Shown here: piece by piece, positions 57,934 to 64,000 of the stretch
How the letters are laid out: each line of letters opens with the position of its first letter
How positions within the stretch are numbered: position 1 is the stretch's first letter
Assembly (NCBI GenBank): GCA_001766655.1
Contig: MJCC01000003.1
Location: 1,192,480-1,256,479, forward strand
DNA length: 64,000 nt
Direction: 5' to 3'
From: Phytomonas francai
Lineage: Eukaryota; Euglenozoa; Kinetoplastea; Trypanosomatida; Trypanosomatidae
Notes under the pieces: generated by a model
Databases searched by the model: none
What the model was told of the DNA's origin: nothing
What the model saw: only the letters and a program-made list of their open reading frames with translations
Position numbers and translations under genes: made by a program

Positions 57934-59979
57934 TTAGCGTTTGAATGCGTCGTCCAGAGCTTGCAGGGCCATATCACTAAACTCCACACCGTCGCACGAC
58001 GTGGAGGGGTGGGTACGTAATAAGGCGTTATGCACTACGTCTCCCCCAGGGCTGAGATCCTCGTTTTTACCCAGAAAACGATCAGCCTTCTGTACCTCTT
58101 GCAGTACTTTGAGCGCGAAGACGTTCATGGCGTTGCGCAGCTCCGCGCCGCTCCACCCAACCGAACGTCGGACAAACTCTGCAATCAAGATTTCGTTGAG
58201 CGCGAACGCGGACTCTTGTACGTCGGAGGGGGGCGTGCGAGACGTCATCCAGGACGCCCACTCCCCGTTTACCACAAGCCGCGCCAGGCTCTCCCGCGCG
58301 TCGGCGTCGGGAAGGGGCACCGCGATATGCGTATCGAGCCTCCCCGGCCGCAAAAGAAGCGGGTCAAGCATCTCAACCACGTTCGTAGCCCCCACAAAGA
58401 CGACAACGTGGTCCTCGTCCGCGTGAATTTCATCCAGGAGATAAAAAAGATGCGCCACCAACCGCGCGTCGTGTGCGGAGTGCCCTTGGCTTGGATCCGA
58501 AGACTGCCCCCCTGCATAGCGCACGCCAAAGGCGGCCTGGAGTTCATCCACGAACATGATCGCCGGGCTCCGCTCCCGTGCAAGGGCGACAAATTCGTTC
58601 AGCCTCCGCTCCGACTCCCCGACCGCCGACTGCACAAGCTCGGGGAGATTGAGATAGAGAAAAGCCGCGTTCAGCTCCGTCGCCATCGCCTTCGCGAGCA
58701 TCGTCTTTCCGGTTCCCGGCGGGCCGTGGAGGAGCACCCCCGTCGAGGGCGCGACCCCCATCCGACGATAAAGCGCGCGGTACCGCAGCGGCCGCGTTAC
58801 CAAGGCCTGCAAGGTCTCCTTGACGTCCGCCATGCCCGCGATATCCCGCCAGCGCGTGGATTGGACGTCGACGTAGCCCGCACTCCGGCGGTAGTCCCGC
58901 GCCGCCGTCGAGGCGCCCGCGACGAAGCCGCGCACGACCCGCTGCGCGAACGCGCTCACCGCCTCCTTTCGCACGCACGCCCCGAAAGAAGACGAGTCGT
59001 CTGCGCGCGCGCGAAACTCCCGCGCGGCCTCCGCCGCGATCGCGTCCAAACCCGTGTAGTTCACCCCGCCCGTCCGAAAGGCCAGCGCGCTCGCCAACGC
59101 GAGCCGGAAAGCGGACGATGCGGAGGCCGCCAGACCCTCCCCCGCGGCGGCCTTCTCCTCCTTTTTCGTCCCCCCCGCAGCCTCCGGGTCGCCGAGAAGA
59201 TTCGGCGGGTTCGGCTCCAGACGGGAGGTGAAGAAAGCCCGCCGCTCGGCCTCCGCAGGCGTCGCGAGATTGCAGACCGCGTCGAAGACGCGATCCCGCA
59301 TGAAAGGATGCACCCGCTCCGCAAAGCCGCCGCCGAAGAGGGCGATGACAACCAAACGCCGTAGCCCGAGATCGCCGCATTCCTCACGCAAGAAGAGCCC
59401 GGGACTGCCGCGGAGAAGGCTGTAAAAATCCGAAAAAAGCACGGGATGGCGGCTGGAGGACTGCCCGCCGGACGTCTCGTTATCCTCTTTGGAGATTCCG
59501 CTGAACGCGCCATCCTCGTCAGACTCCATAAAAAACTGCACGTGGTCGATGACTAGTAAGACGGTATGTCGAGCTGTAGTGATGTCGACGCCACTTGAGT
59601 GGGTTTTATCATGATGTGTGTCCTTTGTGGATTCCTTGACGGCGTTGGTAATCACCCTTTTCAGCAGACGATGCAATCCAGTCTTGCCATCCCTCGTACG
59701 CACTGCGAGGGCAGGAGCAATGGATGGCATCACGGTGATGAACGGTGCATCCATATCCTCTTCAACGCCTTTATTCCTCCTCCCCACATTCCAGCTGTCC
59801 TTCACACTGCGAAGCGAGTGAATAAGATAACTCTTTCCAACTCGAGGCGGCCCGCAGAGGAGGAGGGAGGGGATCGAGATGTCAGGCGTCTCTGGCCAAA
59901 AGAGAAGAAGAGCCAGCAAGTGTTGCTGCAATAAGGCGAACGGGGTTGGGGATTTATCATCAAATGAAGTGGACACCAT
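57934..59979 (-). CDS. CDC48-type AAA+ ATPase with degenerate first domain (681 aa)
   Basis: Two AAA modules. The second (about 385-600) looks active: WRDIAGMADVKETLQAL lead-in, Walker A GPPGTGKT near 418, the pore region YLNLPELVQSAVGESE, Walker B IMFVDE near 475, and an RPGRLD sensor/arginine-finger block, then the C-terminal winged lid (WSGAELRNAMNVFALK). The first (from about residue 30) is degenerate: Walker A GPPRVGKS near 48 is present, but Walker B reads LLVIDHVQFF with His instead of Glu, and no second-region arginine finger is evident. There is essentially no N-terminal substrate domain. The arrangement is closest to CDC48/PEX1/SPATA5 relatives but I cannot choose. The start is the ATG at 59,979; upstream there is only GTG. 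Confidence 0.8.
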   Translation of the reverse strand: MVSTSFDDKSPTPFALLQQHLLALLLFWPETPDISIPSLLLCGPPRVGKSYLIHSLRSVKDSWNVGRRNKGVEEDMDAPFITVMPSIAPALAVRTRDGKTGLHRLLKRVITNAVKESTKDTHHDKTHSSGVDITTARHTVLLVIDHVQFFMESDEDGAFSGISKEDNETSGGQSSSRHPVLFSDFYSLLRGSPGLFLREECGDLGLRRLVVIALFGGGFAERVHPFMRDRVFDAVCNLATPAEAERRAFFTSRLEPNPPNLLGDPEAAGGTKKEEKAAAGEGLAASASSAFRLALASALAFRTGGVNYTGLDAIAAEAAREFRARADDSSSFGACVRKEAVSAFAQRVVRGFVAGASTAARDYRRSAGYVDVQSTRWRDIAGMADVKETLQALVTRPLRYRALYRRMGVAPSTGVLLHGPPGTGKTMLAKAMATELNAAFLYLNLPELVQSAVGESERRLNEFVALARERSPAIMFVDELQAAFGVRYAGGQSSDPSQGHSAHDARLVAHLFYLLDEIHADEDHVVVFVGATNVVEMLDPLLLRPGRLDTHIAVPLPDADARESLARLVVNGEWASWMTSRTPPSDVQESAFALNEILIAEFVRRSVGWSGAELRNAMNVFALKVLQEVQKADRFLGKNEDLSPGGDVVHNALLRTHPSTSCDGVEFSDMALQALDDAFKR

Positions 59980-60276
59980 GACGGATGCGTTTTTGCTTTC
60001 CTGACTTTCCTTTGCTAGCACCACTATCACCCCTTACAATGTGACTAAATCCGTCAGAAAGCACAAACGAGAAGAAGGAAATATAAATATACGAAATCGG
60101 CCAGATCATTTTAATTAATTGGCAGGGAAATGCATTCGTATCAGTGGTCTAGCATGAAAAAGACTTTCCCTGGCGTTCATTTTTTTCCTCCACTTTATTC
60201 GGACACTTTTTGCCGCATGACACGTGAGCCATGTCGTTTATCCTCCTGTTGAGCAATCCATCCGCTCTTGCGATCA
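59980..60276. other. Intergenic spacer
   Basis: About 300 bases, no gene or motif seen. Confidence 0.5.
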
Positions 60277-62060
60277 TCAAAGGGGAATAACCATCGTTTC
60301 CCCGCTCGACATCTCCACCAGCAGGGTATCCTGGGAGGCCATCAAGGAAACCACTGCGAGGGGCACCGCGCCCTGGTGGTTTGGGGCCCAGGACACCCGC
60401 TGAAGAACATTGCGTGAGCGGACGGAGAAAACCAAAAACGCGAGCTCCGTCGTGAGAGCCGCTTCGAGTCTGGGCTCGACGAAAAGAGATGTATCGGCGC
60501 TGTTGTAGTAGGTCGAGCGCGGCGGCTGCGTGTGAACGAAGTGGTAACTCCCATGGAGAAACGTACAGCGAGCTGGAAAGTTAAGAATCTCATGATGGGA
60601 ACGCATCATGCCCCCGTTGTCGTCGCGATCACCAGTGGGCTCCAATAGGGAAGCGCGACCCCCGCTGCTTTGTTGGTGCGATTCCCATCCTTGTGCGCGT
60701 AAGCCACTCCTCGACAGCGCCTGAGTGCGAGCGATGATGTCATCCGGGGAAGGCAGTTCGTCGAAAATGCCTGACGGAGTCGCCCTGTTAACAAGCGATT
60801 TTGCTGAGTGGGCGGGGAGAGTACTGCGATACCCGTCCCCCCACCCCTCAAGCTCGGCGATGGTCATAAGTGTGCCGCGCCCGCTGCTGTCGACCATTCC
60901 GATCATGCCGAAGTGATCTTTACTATGCTGCATATCCACAATCGGCCTCCCGGTGGGAATTGTAAAGAAACCGGAAAACATCCTTTGTGCTTCAGCCTCC
61001 GCGGCGGTGGGCCTCCCGCGCTTCGGCCGCAGGAGGCCTCGCGCCCCCCCGTCCACGACAGGCATGCGGAGATCCGCGACGACGACGCCCCCACGCGGCT
61101 CCGCGAGCCCGCAAACCACGCGAAAATTCTCCCACAAGACACTGCAGGAGAGCACCCCGGCCGTCGACCGCGCGGCGCGCTGCTGGCGAGGCGCGTTCAG
61201 CCACGGCGGCTGCGGGACCGCCGTGATGAGCGCCGCTTCCCTTCCGCCCCCCCCCCCTCCAGCGATCGGCGTCGGCACCCGCCAGTCGTAAAGCCGAATC
61301 TGCCCGCCGGAGAACCCGACGACGCAGCCGTGCGGCCCCCAGGCGTCCACCGTCAGCGCGTTCTGCGTTAACAAGTCCTCGAACAGGATCGCGCGCACGA
61401 CCGCGAGCTCGCCGCCGCGGTCGCCATCGAGGAGGTGGAGGCCACGGGAGGAGAGGGCGATCGCGCCGGGCTCCGCCGGGGCCCCGCCCGCGTAGACCCG
61501 CCGCAGCGGCNNNNNNNNNNNNNNNNNNNNNNNNNNNNNNNNNNNNNNNNNNNNNNNNNNNNNNNNNNNNNNNNNNNNNNNNNNNNNNNNNNNNNNNNNN
61601 NNNNNNNNNNNNNNNNNNNNNNNNNNNNNNNNNNNNNNNNGAGGGGCCCGGGCCGCCGCGCGTCCGCCTTCGCCGAGGCCGCCTTTTCCGAGGCCCCGCG
61701 TCCGCCTTCGCCGAGGCCGCGGAGCGTCGCCGTCGCGGAGCCGCGCTCGGCCGCGAGCGTCACCAGCGAGGCCTCGCGGACGGCGAGGAGACAGGCGTCC
61801 TGGACGGGGGCCGGCGCGGGGTCGGGGGAAAAGCGGCGCGGGGCCGCCCCGGGAAAGGGCGAGGGCGAGACTCCGAGAAACGGGGGGGCGCCCGCACGCC
61901 CGCCGGAAGGGCTCACGCGCCCCGGGTCATGCGCGCCGACGAGCGCGACGCGGCCGGCAATCGCGAGCCCACGCTGCTCCCCAACAGGGGCGTCAAAGGG
62001 CCGCACGCGCGCACACCCGTCATCGGGATGCCCACCGAAGATCGCGTTCAGACGCCACAT
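60277..62060 (-). CDS. Beta-propeller-like protein, interrupted by an assembly gap
   Basis: The N-terminal part (62,060-61,641; 140 codons, starting MWRLNAIFGGHPDDG at an ATG) and the C-terminal part (61,510-60,277) are separated by 130 N. The downstream frame reads through to the gap without a stop (VYAGGAPAEPGAIALSSRGL, then HLLDGDRGGELAVV), so the GTG at 61,398 is not the start. Propeller-like strands occur as VVGFSGGQIRLYDWRVP, VVCGLAEPRGGVVVADLRMP and, at the C-terminus, LLVEMSSGETMVIPL. N- and C-parts are in frame only if the gap is 2 modulo 3; 130 is not. The sequence near the gap is extremely GC-rich. A WD or nucleoporin-type propeller is possible; no family assigned. Confidence 0.6.
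61511..61640. other. Assembly gap (130 N)
   Basis: Unresolved bases inside the propeller-like gene, flanked by very high-GC sequence with a near-repeat. Confidence 1.
61659..61719. repeat. 38-nt-spaced GC-rich repeat beside the gap
   Basis: CGCGTCCGCCTTCGCCGAGG plus three further bases occurs at 61,659-61,681 and again at 61,697-61,719, a period of 38. More copies may lie in the gap. Confidence 0.85.
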
Positions 62061-62718
62061 CGGCGTCACGGGGGAAAAATATCGTTTTCACTTTCCTTGG
62101 GGTTAAAGATGGTTCGCTTCACTTGCCAGAATGACCAGGACGGTAGTCTGGTTTGGTTCAACTAATACGCACAACTCCTCCCTCCCCTGCCTCCCTTAAA
62201 GTGCAACAACCCAATAAAGCGCGGGTGGAAAGGAAAAGAACACCAATATAGGACGCAAATAAAAGGTTACAAGTATTTTACACCATTCATAGATAGGAAT
62301 CGATCCCATAGTTAGGGAAAGCTAAACAAAAGTTGTCTGTGGGCTTCTTTATAATTTATGTTTATTGGTTAAAGGCAAAAAATTGAGGAGTCTGGTCCCA
62401 ATTCAGATCGTTTTTTTTTTTTTTTGCGCAAGACATCCCCGGGTAAGACGAAGTGACATGGGAGGGGTGTTTCGCCAGAAAAACGTGGATTGGTGAAAAT
62501 GGATATACCGCGTCTTGTCCTCTCTTCGGTTAAAAAGAGAATCTCATATTCTATACGTTTTTTTTTTCCCAGGAGTATGATGCGAGTAAATGTGTATCAT
62601 ACATCATTTAGCAACAATAAGGCTAGACTCTGCCCCAAAGCATACAAATGGGTGCAAATGTTATACAAGGATAGCCCTTTAACCACACTCAACGCATTCT
62701 GAGCGTTGTCACAAAACT
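62061..62718. other. Intergenic spacer
   Basis: No convincing gene. T-runs at 62,411-62,425 and 62,560-62,569. An unlikely 70-codon ORF at 62,490-62,702 (+) is not called. Confidence 0.5.
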
Positions 62719-64000
62719 CTATACTTCTACTATCTTCGCCGCCGCATCGTGTTTTACGAGCTCCTTTTCAAATTCTTCTTTGGTCTTTAACCCAAACTCC
62801 TTCATAATGCGTGCACTATTCGCTCTCGTGCGTGCTACGTTTGTATCCCCCGAACGCCAGAATCCGAATTGTCTTAGCAAATTGACGCAAGTGAAAAATT
62901 CTGTCTGAATAGTCTTGAGATCGGCGGCAAGCCGGTCAGGGATCATCTGTTTATTCTTCAAGGTGTGAAGCGTCACCTGGATCCAGTTCGCGTCGTTGGA
63001 GCTCTCCACACCATTTTTCTGGCGATACGGCGCGATATCCAGCGCGACCGAGCGCGCCACCTCCTTTATCACCTCCAAGTCATCCGTTTCTGGGAATGAT
63101 CGCGTTTCGCTGTGGAGAAGCATTTTCCCACGCAACACGACGACCCGAATCGAGGCGGTCGTTATGGCCCTTTTCATAACGAGTTCATGCCCCTTTGCGG
63201 CAGCCCGCGCGACGGCGTCGGCGAACTGATCCTCCGTAAACAGTCTGCCATACATCAGCTTTGAGCCGATTATTTTCTGACGAAGGACCTTGAACCGGAA
63301 CGGCTCATCGCTGCCTTTCTTAAAGTTTACGATAGAGGTGAGCATGATATACCGTGTCCCCGTACGGGTGGGGTTGGCGATGCTAATGGCATTCGTCGCC
63401 ATAGCTTTCATCATGTAGTTCAGACTTATTATATTGGTCGGGCTGAACAAGACGGTGCGCTCCTCCTCAGGGAATCGCATACGGCCAAAGACCGCGTAGT
63501 AGCACTCCTTGAAGCTTTCCTTGGATAAGCTGAAGTGCAGCTCGCTACGTTTTTCATAGATATCTCCGCATGTTTCAATGCCATAGACGTCATGTAGAAA
63601 TCGCGCGAAAGCCGGGGTGAGGGTTGGGATGTGCGCCACGCGAAACTTCTCCATGAACTTCTTTCCATCCTCTAACGTTCGGAAGTGGGAGTAAAAGGAG
63701 CGAACCCGCACCGCGACCTTGCTTGTCGAAGCCTTTCCTCTGGATGCCGTAGGCTTCGTTGGTGGGATGGACTCGCTGGGGGTCGAATGCTGGTGTCGCC
63801 AAGCGGAGACCTCCGCATCGCAGGCGATCTTCGCCAGGACGGGCGTCGGGGCGATGCCAAAAAATACACGGACGGCGCGCGCGTCCTCTACAAGCGCCGC
63901 GTCCGCGCCCTCCCCCGCATCGCGGGCTAACAACGGCTGGATGATTTCCTTGTTGATGCGCGCGGCGGCCTCTTTCGCAACCTCCTCGACGGAGAGCGGC
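62719..64000 (-). CDS. Y-family DNA polymerase, pol kappa-like, 5' truncated by window
   Basis: The frame is open through the right edge, so the catalytic N-terminal part (with the metal-binding Asp/Glu) lies outside. From the edge: VEEVAKEAAARINKEII, then FFGIAPTPVLAKIACDAEV, the fingers/palm motif that in pol kappa reads GIAPN-x-x-LAK. A helix-hairpin-helix-like thumb segment follows (FRVAHIPTLTPAFARFLHDV, YGIETCGDIYEK), then a little-finger domain (VLFSPTNIISLNY onward; SIRVVVLRGKML near the middle), ending in a charged C-terminus. The usual KS-x-S-x-ERTF sequence is replaced by a divergent one, which suggests a lineage-specific pol kappa paralogue; trypanosomatids have several. Such enzymes bypass DNA lesions. 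Activity cannot be judged without the missing part. Confidence 0.82.
   Translation of the reverse strand, partial: PLSVEEVAKEAAARINKEIIQPLLARDAGEGADAALVEDARAVRVFFGIAPTPVLAKIACDAEVSAWRHQHSTPSESIPPTKPTASRGKASTSKVAVRVRSFYSHFRTLEDGKKFMEKFRVAHIPTLTPAFARFLHDVYGIETCGDIYEKRSELHFSLSKESFKECYYAVFGRMRFPEEERTVLFSPTNIISLNYMMKAMATNAISIANPTRTGTRYIMLTSIVNFKKGSDEPFRFKVLRQKIIGSKLMYGRLFTEDQFADAVARAAAKGHELVMKRAITTASIRVVVLRGKMLLHSETRSFPETDDLEVIKEVARSVALDIAPYRQKNGVESSNDANWIQVTLHTLKNKQMIPDRLAADLKTIQTEFFTCVNLLRQFGFWRSGDTNVARTRANSARIMKEFGLKTKEEFEKELVKHDAAAKIVEV

Noticed and set aside
58030..59364. 444-codon + strand ORF
   Set aside because: Antisense shadow of the AAA+ gene, Arg/Pro/His-rich, with no domain.
58544..59380. 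278-codon - strand ORF overlapping the AAA+ gene
   Set aside because: A different frame over the GC-rich middle of the AAA+ gene, Arg/Gly/Ala-rich shadow; the AAA motifs lie in the other frame.
1..64000. tRNA genes, rRNA, CRISPR arrays, transposons
   Set aside because: I looked for tRNA B-box-like sequences and for transposase or reverse-transcriptase motifs and saw none; I could not run a scan, so short RNA genes may be missed.

Overview
The window looks like nuclear DNA of a kinetoplastid flagellate, most likely a trypanosomatid. Genes are intronless and lie in two long directional clusters: everything from 1 to about 42,138 reads on the + strand and everything from about 43,234 to 64,000 reads on the - strand. 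Spacers are AT-rich, hold (AT)n and homopolymer runs, and often carry a polypyrimidine tract followed by an AG a short way upstream of the first ATG, as expected for spliced-leader trans-splicing. Several products are kinetoplastid-like (a ZFK-type PX/FYVE-like AGC kinase, a divergent CK1, a Y-family polymerase fragment, large low-complexity proteins). I cannot name the genus; coding GC is mixed, from AT-leaning to very GC-rich islands inside single genes.

Plus-strand cluster (1-42,138), in order: the C-terminal part of a VPS15-like PI3-kinase regulator cut by the window edge; a spermidine-synthase-fold protein; an NSUN5-like rRNA m5C methyltransferase; proteasome subunit RPN2; an SMP-domain protein resembling the ERMES subunit Mdm12; a 2095-residue protein of unknown function; a PX/FYVE-like/AGC kinase with an added C-terminal lipocalin-like domain; a protein with repeated helical or winged-helix-like units and a possible mitochondrial presequence; a NEK-like pseudokinase; a decayed gene relic (about 32.8-34.1 kb); a small Ser/Thr-rich ORF; a BTB-type protein like vertebrate SANBR/KIAA1841; a TruD/PUS7-family pseudouridine synthase with a very long N-terminal extension; and a 267-residue unknown.

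The two clusters converge at about 42.1-43.2 kb. Such convergent strand-switch regions are transcription termination zones in kinetoplastids. This one has a perfect 10-bp inverted repeat and an unexplained GC-elevated stretch.

Minus-strand cluster, in transcription order from the right edge: a Y-family DNA polymerase (pol kappa-like) missing its N-terminus; a beta-propeller-type protein broken by a 130-N assembly gap; a CDC48-type AAA+ ATPase with a degenerate first domain; two adjacent, divergent TMEM256/DUF423 membrane proteins; a casein kinase 1; a small unknown protein; a coiled-coil protein; eIF4AIII; a Qa-SNARE (syntaxin); a TIM21/COA1-like mitochondrial membrane protein; and a Ser-rich unknown. 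The genes do not form a pathway, which is normal for kinetoplastid polycistrons. The most interesting items are the Mdm12-like gene, the kinase-lipocalin fusion, the pseudokinase, the gene relic with intron-like borders, and the convergent switch region.
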